Shown here in pieces: positions 56,867 to 64,000 of a DNA stretch of 64,000 nt. The translations under genes were made by a program, and so were the position numbers. Position 1 is the stretch's first letter. Each line of letters opens with the position of its first letter. Below the pieces are notes generated by a model. The model was not told the origin of the DNA. It saw only the letters and a program-made list of their open reading frames with translations, and made no database searches. The stretch is from assembly GCF_004135935.1 (NCBI RefSeq), contig NZ_CP025086.1, positions 682,001 to 746,000 of the forward strand, written 5' to 3'. This stretch comes from Methylovirgula ligni (GTDB lineage Bacteria > Pseudomonadota > Alphaproteobacteria > Rhizobiales > Beijerinckiaceae).

Positions 56867-56892
56867 GGCTTACGGCGTCGGCTTACGGCGTC
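56867..56892. repeat. 13-bp tandem duplication at a gene end
   Basis: GGCTTACGGCGTC occurs twice in tandem (56867-56879 and 56880-56892). The second copy contains the stop codon of the leftward glycine-rich gene (TTA at 56883-56885). It looks like a recent slippage duplication. Confidence 0.8.
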
Positions 56893-57500
56893 ACTTGGCC
56901 GTAAGCGCGTGTCGCGCCATTGCGGCATGAACAGCCAGCGCCGACCGTGCTCGCATTGTAGAGCTGGCAGGTCTTTACCTGGGTCCGGCAATATTGGCCG
57001 AGTTGGCCGGAGGCCTGCGGTCCCGGCGTATAGCCACCGGAATTTTGACCGTAGCCGCCTTGCGCGTAGACGCCAGGGCCATAGCCATTGTCATAGCTGT
57101 TATCGTAGCCGTTATCGTTACCAGGATAGTCATAGCTGTAGTACCCATCGTCGTCTGGATAATCGTAGCCGTAATCGTAGGGATAACCATAGCCCCAGCC
57201 ATAGACCGGGTAGCCCCAGCCGCCGCCGCCATGCCAATGGCCACCGCCGCCTTGCCATCCGCCGCCGTGGCCACCGCCTTGCCATCCGCCGCCCGAATAG
57301 CCGCCATGCGGACCACCGGCGAAACTGCCGCCATGAAAACCACCGCCGCTGAAACCACCACCGTGGAAACCGCCGCCACCAAAGCCCCCGCCATGTCCAC
57401 CACCACCACCGCCGTGTCCGCCACCGAAGGCGAAGGCCGGCGCCGCGATCAGCAATCCAGCAGCGCAAACAAACGCGCGCGCGAAACGAGAACCTTGCAT
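56883..57500 (-). CDS. glycine-rich secreted protein with C-terminal four-cysteine motif (second copy)
   Basis: The 205-residue protein has a signal peptide (about 1-24) and a long Gly/His/Phe-rich stretch (25-95). A Tyr/Asp/Gly/Asn stretch (96-165) follows, then a small C-terminal domain: Cys171-x6-Cys178-x11-Cys190-x-Cys192 in GQYCRTQVKTCQLYNASTVG and the following GCSCR. The cysteine spacing is identical to the protein at 55155. The domain order also matches, so this is a paralog pair around the UDP-glucuronate epimerase. Function unknown. Confidence 0.78.
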   Translation of the reverse strand: MQGSRFARAFVCAAGLLIAAPAFAFGGGHGGGGGGHGGGFGGGGFHGGGFSGGGFHGGSFAGGPHGGYSGGGWQGGGHGGGWQGGGGHWHGGGGWGYPVYGWGYGYPYDYGYDYPDDDGYYSYDYPGNDNGYDNSYDNGYGPGVYAQGGYGQNSGGYTPGPQASGQLGQYCRTQVKTCQLYNASTVGAGCSCRNGATRAYGQVTP

Positions 57501-57741
57501 CTTTCCAACTCCAGTCCTTAAACTAGCGCGTGTTGGCTTAGATCAAACGCCGCCTTCGCTAGCTCGCCTATACATGGTCGCAGACTGGCAAAGCGGTAGG
57601 GGGCGGAAGGTTCCCGATCATGAGGTAAGCCATATGTGATGCGCGCGCCTTGTGCGTTTGCACACAAATGGAAAGTGAGGCCGCGCCCGTCGCGGGTCAG
57701 CGCCGCAGGGTTCGACCGCACGAATAGCGGCGAGGTGCAGG

Positions 57742-58995
57742 ATGGAAAGGATGTTCCGGCGGTTCGTCGCCGCCCTCATCAAGACAGGGTCTCTTGAAAT
57801 TGAAACGGCCTCCGGCACGCGCTTTCGTGTCGGCGATGGCGACGGCAGCGGACAAGAGCCACGCCTGCGTTTTGCCGACAAGACCGCGCTCGCCGCCGTC
57901 CTGTCTCATCCGACGCTCCGCTTCGGCGAGCTTTTCGTGGACGAGCGCGTCGTCGTCGAGAATGGCTCGATCTATGATGTGCTCGCCGTCATCTGCCGCA
58001 ACATCGACAATCTCGAACGCATCTGGTGGGTGCAGGCGCTTACGACCTGGCATGGCCGTCTTCAGCATATTCTGAAGGGCAATAATTCCACCCGCGCGCG
58101 CCGCAACGTCGCGCATCACTACGATCTCGACCGCAGGCTCTATCAGCTCTTCCTCGACGCCGACCTGCAATATTCCTGCGCCTATTTTGAAAAACCCGAA
58201 GCGACGCTCGATGAAGCGCAGCTTGCCAAGAAGCGGCATATCGCAGCCAAGCTGCTGATCGAACCGGGCGAGCGCGTGCTCGACATCGGCTGCGGGTGGG
58301 GCGGCATGGCGCTTTATCTCGCCCGCATCTGCGGCGCCCGGGTGACGGGGATCACTCTGTCGCGCGAGCAACTCGCCTTCGCGCGCGACCGCGCCACGGA
58401 GGCGCGGCAAACCGCGATCGAATTCCGTCTCCAGGATTATCGCGAGATCGACGAGCGCTTCGACAAGATCGTCTCGGTCGGCATGTTCGAGCATGTCGGA
58501 CCGGAATATTACGACGCCTATTTCCAGCAGGTCGCCAAACTGCTCAATCCCGACGGCGTGGCATTGATCCATACGATCGGGACCGCGCGCGTCCAATACG
58601 AGCCCGATCCCTGGATCAACAAATACATCTTCCCCGGCGGCTATATTCCGGCGCTCTCAACGGTCATGCCATCGATCGAACGCGCCGGACTCTATGTGAC
58701 CGATCTCGAAGTGCTGCGGCTGCATTATGCCGAGACGCTGAGATTGTGGCGCGAGCGATTCCTCGCCCGCCGCGCCGAAGCCTTGGCGCTTTACGACGAA
58801 CGCTTTTGCCGGATGTGGGAATATTATCTTGCGGCTTCGGAATGCGCCTTCCGCTACACTGGCGAGGCCGTCTTCCAGATCCAGTTGGCCAAAAAGGTCG
58901 GGACCGTGCCGCTGACGCGCGATTACATCCTGCGGCGCGAGGCTGAACTGCGGCGGCGCGACAGCACCTCACCGGGGCTGCGGATCGCTGGTTAA
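57742..58995 (+). CDS. cfa: cyclopropane-fatty-acyl-phospholipid synthase
   Basis: Cfa adds a methylene from SAM across the double bond of membrane unsaturated fatty acids, usually on entry to stationary phase or under acid stress. The 417-residue protein has an N-terminal lipid-binding region and a SAM methyltransferase core with VLDIGCGWGGMALYLARICG, ITLSREQLAFARDRA and FDKIVSVGMFEHVGPEYYDA. NKYIFPGGYIPALSTVMPSI is also family-typical. It would use the unsaturated chains made by FabA/FabB. Confidence 0.94.
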   Translation: MERMFRRFVAALIKTGSLEIETASGTRFRVGDGDGSGQEPRLRFADKTALAAVLSHPTLRFGELFVDERVVVENGSIYDVLAVICRNIDNLERIWWVQALTTWHGRLQHILKGNNSTRARRNVAHHYDLDRRLYQLFLDADLQYSCAYFEKPEATLDEAQLAKKRHIAAKLLIEPGERVLDIGCGWGGMALYLARICGARVTGITLSREQLAFARDRATEARQTAIEFRLQDYREIDERFDKIVSVGMFEHVGPEYYDAYFQQVAKLLNPDGVALIHTIGTARVQYEPDPWINKYIFPGGYIPALSTVMPSIERAGLYVTDLEVLRLHYAETLRLWRERFLARRAEALALYDERFCRMWEYYLAASECAFRYTGEAVFQIQLAKKVGTVPLTRDYILRREAELRRRDSTSPGLRIAG

Positions 58996-59113
58996 AACGT
59001 CAGACCGTCAAAGCTGGCGCGAAGCTGAATTGACGAGGCGGGGCGGCATTGCCTTTCGGCAGGGCCGCCCGCAGGATGCCGGGCGATTCTCTTTCAGATG
59101 CGCCGAGGCCGCC

Positions 59114-59866
59114 ATGACGACGCCGTACCGCCCGCTGCTGTTCATCGCGACACCCTGTTTCGGCGGTCTCGTCTCGCAACATTACATGCAATCGGTGATC
59201 AGCCTCATTCAGTTCGCCGGGCAGACGGGCTTCGATGCGATGCTGGCGCTGCTCGGCCACGATTCGCTCATCACCCGCAGCCGCAACACGCTGCTGACGC
59301 AGTTTCTCAACTCGCCGGCCACGCATATCCTCTTCATCGATGCCGACATCTGCTTCGATCCGCAGCAGGTCTACGACATGCTGGCCTTCGATCAGGACTT
59401 CGTCGCCGGTATGTATCCGCTGAAGGTGATCGACTGGAGCGCCGCGGCGATGCGGCGGCTGACCACCGGCGAGACCTTGCAGAGCGCCCCCCTGCTCTAC
59501 GTCGGCACGCCCTGCACTGGCAACGAGATCGAGCGTCAGGGCCGTTTCGCCACCGGTATTTATTGCGGCGGCGGCTTCATGATGCTCAAGCGCCAGACGA
59601 TCGAGAAGATGATCGCCGCCTATCCCGAGGCGCGCTATGCCGGCGTCCACGCTTATAGCAACGCGAAGGGTGGCGAGAGCTACGCGCTCTTCGAATGCGC
59701 GATCGATCCGGAGACCAAAACCTATGTCAGCGAGGATTTCGGCTTCTGCCAGAAATGGCGCGACATCGGCGGCAAAATCTGGCTCGACACCGAAGGCAAG
59801 CTGACTCACATCGGCGCCTATAATTTCGTCGGCCAGCCGCAGACGCGATTCCAGGCGGCGAGCTAG
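59114..59866 (+). CDS. glycosyltransferase-like protein (GT-A type fold)
   Basis: The 250-residue protein, from the ATG at 59114, contains a DxD-like motif in THILFIDADICFDPQQVYDM, with the upstream SLITRSRNTLLTQFL that is common in a group of small glycosyltransferases. No membrane helix or signal peptide is seen. The substrate is unknown. It is between cfa and the cbbR gene and does not clearly belong to either unit. Confidence 0.7.
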   Translation: MTTPYRPLLFIATPCFGGLVSQHYMQSVISLIQFAGQTGFDAMLALLGHDSLITRSRNTLLTQFLNSPATHILFIDADICFDPQQVYDMLAFDQDFVAGMYPLKVIDWSAAAMRRLTTGETLQSAPLLYVGTPCTGNEIERQGRFATGIYCGGGFMMLKRQTIEKMIAAYPEARYAGVHAYSNAKGGESYALFECAIDPETKTYVSEDFGFCQKWRDIGGKIWLDTEGKLTHIGAYNFVGQPQTRFQAAS

Positions 59867-59885
59867 CGTCTCGAGCGCCCTGGCT

Positions 59886-60806
59886 TCAGACTCCGTTGAT
59901 CTTCGGCATCAGTTTCGGGGCTTCGACGAGGGAAAAATCCCACATCGCCTGAGCCAGCGCGCTCGGCGTCCGGTCGGCGCGGCGGACGATGAACCAGTGC
60001 CGCAGAAGCGGCAGGCCGGCGACGTCGAGAATAATCAGCCGGCCACTGGCGATTTCCGCCTCGATCGTATGGGCGGAAAGAAGCGCCAGCCCGAGTCCGG
60101 CCATCACCGCCTGCTTGATCGTCTCGTTCGAGCCGATCTCGATATTGACCGTCGGGTGGCGCACCGGCACGTCGGAAAAGAAATAGTCGAAGACCGCGCG
60201 GGTGCCGGAGCCCTCCTCGCGGATGATGAAATTCTCCTTCGCCAGTTCCGCCTTGTCGATGTTGCGCCGCCGCGCGAGCGGGTGATCCGGCTCGGCGACG
60301 ATGACCTGCGGATGCTCACCGATGGTCACGCTCTCGACCGGGAAGTCGGCGGGCGGGCGGCCCATCAGGCAGACGTCGATCTTGTGGTCGCGCAACTGAC
60401 TGACCATCTCGGAGCGATTGCCGACCGAGACGGCCACTTCGATGCGCGGGTTGCGGCGGGCGAAGGCGGCGACGAGCCGCGGCGCGATATATTTCGCGGT
60501 CGAGACGATGCCGACACTGATGCGGCCGCTGTGAAATCCCCGCATGGCGCCGAGCGCCACATCGAGGTCGCTCAAGACGCGCTCGAGGCGATGGGCGGCG
60601 CCGACCACCTCTTCTCCGGCGACAGTCAGCCGCAGGCGGCCGTTGGCGCGTTCGAACAAGGCGATACCGGCATCCTCTTCCAGCAATTGAATGCGTGACG
60701 TGAGCGCCGCCGGCGTTACGTTAAGCTTGTCGGCGGCCTTGACGATTGTCCCGGCCTCGGCGACCGCGCGGACGCTCTCGAGCTGCTTAATGGTGACGCG
60801 CTTCAT
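59886..60806 (-). CDS. cbbR: LysR-type regulator CbbR
   Basis: CbbR activates Calvin-cycle operons and responds to metabolites such as ribulose bisphosphate. The 306-residue protein has an N-terminal helix-turn-helix (ADKLNVTPAALTSRIQLLEE) and a LysR effector domain with VGIVSTAKYIAPRLVAAF, typical of CbbR. It is divergent from cbbF with a 116-base spacer, the classic arrangement. LysR regulators of this type usually repress their own gene. Confidence 0.93.
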   Translation of the reverse strand: MKRVTIKQLESVRAVAEAGTIVKAADKLNVTPAALTSRIQLLEEDAGIALFERANGRLRLTVAGEEVVGAAHRLERVLSDLDVALGAMRGFHSGRISVGIVSTAKYIAPRLVAAFARRNPRIEVAVSVGNRSEMVSQLRDHKIDVCLMGRPPADFPVESVTIGEHPQVIVAEPDHPLARRRNIDKAELAKENFIIREEGSGTRAVFDYFFSDVPVRHPTVNIEIGSNETIKQAVMAGLGLALLSAHTIEAEIASGRLIILDVAGLPLLRHWFIVRRADRTPSALAQAMWDFSLVEAPKLMPKINGV

Positions 60807-60922
60807 CCTCTATTATTAGATTTTTTTTGGTGCTATCTCAATATAGATCAGTTTTCTTTTGCCCCATCCGGGCTGACTTCGGGCCATAAGGCTCCAGTTA
60901 AAAACGAGCACACAGGGTGGAC
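60807..60922. promoter_or_regulatory. cbbR-cbbF control region
   Basis: The 116-base divergent spacer is AT-rich at its cbbR side. It contains the LysR-like dyad ATCT-CAATAT-AGAT (60835-60848), with T-N11-A geometry typical of CbbR sites. No clear -35/-10 pair can be fixed. The region likely holds the cbbF promoter. Confidence 0.5.
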
Positions 60923-61978
60923 ATGCTCAAAGTCGCGCACAGCAATCATTTGGGAGATGTCTTGCGGGGATTGACCGCGCGCGATGCCGCCTTCGCGCCG
61001 ATTGCCACGCTCATCCACGAGATCGCGAGCGCCGCAATCGAAATGGCCGATGTGATCGCGCTCGGCGCGCTGAACGGCGACATCGCCGCCGCAGTCGGCG
61101 ACGTCAACGGCGGCGGCGACGTGCAGAAGAAGCTCGATGTCGTCGGCAACGAGCTTTTCATCAACGCCCTGCGGCGCGCACCGGTCTCGGTCGTGCTTTC
61201 GGAGGAGTTGGACGAACCGTTGCTGCTCGATCCCGAGGCACCGCTTGCCGTCGCTATGGACCCGATCGACGGCTCCTCCAACATCAACGCCAATGTCACG
61301 ATCGGCACGATCTTCTCGATCCTGCCGCTGCTGCCCGAGCGCAGCGACCCGAAAGCCCATTTCCTGCAACAGGGCCGCAATCAACTGGCCGCGGGCTTCG
61401 TGATCTACGGGCCGCAGACCGCGATCGTTCTCGCGACTCAGGGCACGACGCAGATTTTCATCCTCGACCGCCGGATCGGAGCTTTTGTGCGCACGCAGGA
61501 GCGCGCCGATATTCCGCCGAAGTCGAAGGAATATGCGATCAATGCCTCGAACTACCGGCATTGGGCGCCGTCCGTACGCGCCTTCATCGACGATTGCGTC
61601 AAGGGTACTGAAGGCCCGGTCGGGCAGGACCAGAACATGCGCTGGGTCGCCTCACTGGTCGCCGAAGCCTATCGCATCCTGGCGCGCGGCGGCGTGTTTC
61701 TTTACCCCGGAGATCTGCGTCAGGGTTACAGCGCCGGCCGCTTGCGCCTTATCTATGAAGCCAACCCGATCGGTCTCATCATCGAGAACGCGGGCGGCTC
61801 GGCGACGGATTGCGCGCGCCGCATTCTCGATATCGTACCGACCGATGTTCATGCGCGCACGCCCCTCGTCTTCGGTTCGGCGGACGTCGTCCATCTCGTC
61901 ACGCGCTATCACACCGATCCGCAATTCTCCGCGGAACATTCGCCGCTCTTCGGGCGCCGTGGCCTGATGCGATTCTGA
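60923..61978 (+). CDS. cbbF: fructose-1,6-bisphosphatase class I
   Basis: It hydrolyses fructose-1,6-bisphosphate (and in many Calvin-cycle versions sedoheptulose-1,7-bisphosphate). The 351-residue protein has the metal- and substrate-binding motif VAMDPIDGSSNINANVTIGT and the C-terminal region GGVFLYPGDLRQGYSAGRLR. The ATG at 60923 follows AGGGTGG; a GTG two codons earlier is possible. It is the first gene of a rightward unit with cbbP (12-base gap) and cbbT. Confidence 0.96.
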   Translation: MLKVAHSNHLGDVLRGLTARDAAFAPIATLIHEIASAAIEMADVIALGALNGDIAAAVGDVNGGGDVQKKLDVVGNELFINALRRAPVSVVLSEELDEPLLLDPEAPLAVAMDPIDGSSNINANVTIGTIFSILPLLPERSDPKAHFLQQGRNQLAAGFVIYGPQTAIVLATQGTTQIFILDRRIGAFVRTQERADIPPKSKEYAINASNYRHWAPSVRAFIDDCVKGTEGPVGQDQNMRWVASLVAEAYRILARGGVFLYPGDLRQGYSAGRLRLIYEANPIGLIIENAGGSATDCARRILDIVPTDVHARTPLVFGSADVVHLVTRYHTDPQFSAEHSPLFGRRGLMRF

Positions 61979-61990
61979 GCGAGGGGGCGA

Positions 61991-62866
61991 ATGTCGGCCA
62001 AGCATCCCATCATCTCGGTTACAGGCTCCTCGGGCGCCGGCACGACCTCCGTGCGGCGAACCTTCGAGCACATCTTCCGGCGCGAGGAGATCGCAGCGGC
62101 CTTTGTCGAGGGCGATGCCTTCCACCGCTACGACCGCGAGGAGATGCGCTATGTGATGACGGAGGAGGAAAAGCGCGGCAACATGCATTTCAGCCATTTT
62201 GGCCCGAGCGCCAATCTGCTGGATGAACTCGAAGCCGCGTTCCGCACCTATGCCGAGACCGGGCAGGCCAAAACGCGCCACTATATCCACGACGATGCCG
62301 AGGCCGAACATTACAGCAGCAAGGCCGGGAGATTCACCGACTGGGGACCGCTGCCGGAAAAATCCGAGGTTCTGTTCTATGAAGGTCTGCATGGCGCGAT
62401 CGTCACCGATAAAGTGAATGTCGCGCGCTACGCCGACCTGAAGATCGGCGTCGTGCCGGTCATCAATCTCGAATGGGTTCAGAAAATCCATCGCGACAAG
62501 GCGGCGCGCGGCTATTCGCAGGAAGCCGTGACGGACACGATTCTGCGGCGGATGCCCGATTACGTGAACTATATCTGCCCGCAGTTCACCGAGACGGACA
62601 TCAACTTCCAGCGCGTGCCGACGGTCGATACGTCGAACCCCTTCGCCGCACGCTGGATTCCGACCTCGGACGAATCCATGGTCATCATCCGCTTCAAGAA
62701 TCCGCGCGGCATCGATTTTTCCTATCTGCTGTCGATGCTTTCCGACAGTTTCATGTCGCGGGCGAATTCCATCGTCATCGGCGGCGGCAAGCTCGATCTT
62801 GCCATGCAGCTCATCCTGACGCCAATTATTCTGCAACTTGTCGAACGCGCCCGGCGCGCGCTGTGA
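61991..62866 (+). CDS. cbbP: phosphoribulokinase
   Basis: PRK phosphorylates ribulose-5-phosphate to ribulose-1,5-bisphosphate, one of the two reactions special to the Calvin cycle. The 291-residue length and the P-loop [20 protein letters not shown] mark the proteobacterial class I octameric type. [20 protein letters not shown] and the [20 protein letters not shown] segment are conserved. Its presence strongly suggests autotrophic capacity, with RuBisCO expected beyond the window edge. Confidence 0.97.
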   Translation: MSAKHPIISVTGSSGAGTTSVRRTFEHIFRREEIAAAFVEGDAFHRYDREEMRYVMTEEEKRGNMHFSHFGPSANLLDELEAAFRTYAETGQAKTRHYIHDDAEAEHYSSKAGRFTDWGPLPEKSEVLFYEGLHGAIVTDKVNVARYADLKIGVVPVINLEWVQKIHRDKAARGYSQEAVTDTILRRMPDYVNYICPQFTETDINFQRVPTVDTSNPFAARWIPTSDESMVIIRFKNPRGIDFSYLLSMLSDSFMSRANSIVIGGGKLDLAMQLILTPIILQLVERARRAL

Positions 62867-62877
62867 AGGAGACTTCG

Positions 62878-64000
62878 ATGAACGTGCTCGCCAAGGCTGA
62901 GGCTGGCGTCACCCACGCTGAACTCGCCAATGCGATCCGCTTCCTGGCCATCGACGCAGTCGAGGCGGCCAATTCCGGCCATCCGGGCATGCCGATGGGC
63001 ATGGCCGATGTCGCAACGGTTCTCTTCACCCGGTTCCTGAAATTCGATGCCGCCGATCCGGCCTGGCCCGACCGCGACCGTTTCGTGCTCTCGGCCGGCC
63101 ACGGCTCGATGTTGCTCTACGCGCTGCTCTATCTCACCGGCTATCCGGAGATGACGATCGAGGAGATCAAGCGCTTCCGGCAGCTTGGCTCGAAGACGCC
63201 GGGCCATCCCGAATATGGCCACACCCCCGGCGTCGAGACGACCACCGGCCCGCTTGGCCAGGGCCTTGCCACGGCGGTCGGCATGGCCATCGCGGAGAGG
63301 CTGCTTGGCGCGCGCTATGGCGGCGATCTTGTCGATCATCGCACCTATGTCGTCGTCGGCGACGGCTGTTTGATGGAGGGCGTGAGTCAGGAGGCCATCA
63401 CGCTCGCCGGGCACTTGAAGCTCTCCAAGCTCGTTGTGCTCTGGGATAACAACAGCATCACCATCGACGGCGCGGTGAACCTTTCCGATTCGACCGATCA
63501 GGTGGCGCGGTTCAAGGCCGCGGGCTGGGATGCCTGGCACATCGACGGTCACGATCCGCAGGAGATCGCCGCGGCGCTGAGCAAGGCGCAGCAGTCCGAC
63601 AGGCCCGTGCTGATCGCCTGCAAGACGCAGATCGGCTTCGGTGCGCCGAACAAGGTCGGGACGCATGGCGTGCATGGCGCGGCGCTGGGCGCCGCCGAGG
63701 TCGCGGCGACGCGCGAAAAGCTCGGCTGGACGGCGCCGGCCTTCGAGATTCCCGGACCCATTCTGGCCGCCTGGCGCGCGGCCGGAGCGCGCGGCAAGGT
63801 CGCGCGGGAGGCTTGGACGGCGCGCCATCTCGGCGAGGCCGCGACGCGCTTCGACAGTGAGACCGCCGGGACGTTGAGCCCGGATCTCGCGGAGACGATC
63901 GCGGAATTCAAGCGCGCGGCCAGCGGCGCCAATGCCGCGCAGGCGACGCGCGTCTCGTCGCAGAAGACGCTCGACGTGCTGGCCAAAATCCAGCCCAATC
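62878..64000 (+). CDS. cbbT: transketolase, partial (C-terminus beyond the window)
   Basis: The first 374 codons are present. The thiamine-diphosphate region is intact, with [59 protein letters not shown] and [20 protein letters not shown]. Transketolase moves two-carbon units in the regenerative phase of the Calvin cycle and the pentose phosphate pathway. It starts 11 bases after cbbP with GGAGA upstream, so it belongs to the cbb unit rather than being a stand-alone tktA. Confidence 0.95.
   Translation, partial: MNVLAKAEAGVTHAELANAIRFLAIDAVEAANSGHPGMPMGMADVATVLFTRFLKFDAADPAWPDRDRFVLSAGHGSMLLYALLYLTGYPEMTIEEIKRFRQLGSKTPGHPEYGHTPGVETTTGPLGQGLATAVGMAIAERLLGARYGGDLVDHRTYVVVGDGCLMEGVSQEAITLAGHLKLSKLVVLWDNNSITIDGAVNLSDSTDQVARFKAAGWDAWHIDGHDPQEIAAALSKAQQSDRPVLIACKTQIGFGAPNKVGTHGVHGAALGAAEVAATREKLGWTAPAFEIPGPILAAWRAAGARGKVAREAWTARHLGEAATRFDSETAGTLSPDLAETIAEFKRAASGANAAQATRVSSQKTLDVLAKIQPN

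Noticed and set aside
57200-57430. Repeat array that might be a CRISPR
   Set aside because: The short repeats are the Gly-codon repeats of a coding region; there are no regular spacers and no cas genes.
56994-57521. Val/Ala/Ile/Thr-rich ORF that looks like a membrane protein
   Set aside because: It is the complement of the Tyr/Asp/Gly repeats of the second glycine-rich gene, not an independent gene.

Overview
The window is a 64 kb stretch of GC-rich chromosome from an alphaproteobacterium of the order Hyphomicrobiales (Rhizobiales). The evidence is the fabA-fabB-fabI cluster, the 5-aminolevulinate synthase (ALAS) type of HemA, an NdvA/ChvA-type glucan exporter, an RpoH next to an RluD-like synthase, an HWE-family sensor kinase, an AhpC/AhpD pair beside a divergent OxyR, and a cbbR-cbbF-cbbP-cbbT carbon-fixation cluster. 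A Beijerinckiaceae-like organism is a reasonable guess, but that is inference. I see no prophage, insertion sequence, CRISPR array or rRNA operon. Genes are densely packed and mostly housekeeping.

Layout. 1-4.5 kb: start of a D-2-hydroxyacid dehydrogenase, a divergent SH3 protein, then fabA, fabB, fabI and a glutathione S-transferase. 4.7-17.2 kb: envelope and metabolic genes (two L,D-transpeptidases, a lytic transglycosylase, a hybrid histidine kinase, a DUF1223 protein, an IalB-like protein, acs, an FAD monooxygenase, pgi, a TMEM175-like channel). A compact unit at 5488-5694 has a promoter, a 24-codon ORF behind a full-length Shine-Dalgarno sequence, and an intrinsic terminator. 17.3-23.6 kb: SWIB protein, argG, a metallophosphoesterase/cupredoxin/ECF sigma/anti-sigma unit, an AraC regulator and an O-methyltransferase. 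23.7-31.6 kb: the rimP-nusA-ylxR-infB-rbfA-truB operon plus a small pentad-repeat protein. 31.7-36.7 kb: ethanolamine use (eutB, eutC, permease, AraC regulator). 36.8-44.9 kb: qorR/qorB-like pair, tRNA-Pro, rpoH, an rluD-like gene, ndvA-like exporter, bestrophin-like channel and an HWE kinase with two ATPase modules. 45.2-51.3 kb: ribbon-helix-helix protein, sugar-nucleotide epimerase with a membrane glycosyltransferase, rpsO, a mosaic of palindromic repeats, and pnp. 51.3-57.5 kb: ahpD-ahpC/oxyR, hemA with an FNR/FixK box upstream, and two paralogous glycine-rich secreted proteins around a UDP-glucuronate epimerase. 57.7-64 kb: cyclopropane fatty acid synthase, a glycosyltransferase, and cbbR divergent from cbbF-cbbP-cbbT, the last running off the window.

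How the parts work together. The fab genes make unsaturated and saturated acyl chains, which Cfa can later cyclopropanate. Ethanolamine cleavage gives acetaldehyde and ammonia; acs could feed derived acetate into acetyl-CoA. AhpC is recycled by AhpD and the pair is probably controlled by OxyR. CbbF, CbbP and CbbT regenerate ribulose bisphosphate under CbbR. Several dispersed palindromic elements sit in operon spacers (17.2, 27.2, 33.9, 40.5 and 48.8 kb).

No single region stands out as a large unknown system. The best candidates for new biology are the 24-codon small ORF unit, the paired glycine-rich proteins with an identical cysteine spacing, the double-ATPase HWE kinase, and the OxyR that lacks the usual resolving cysteine.
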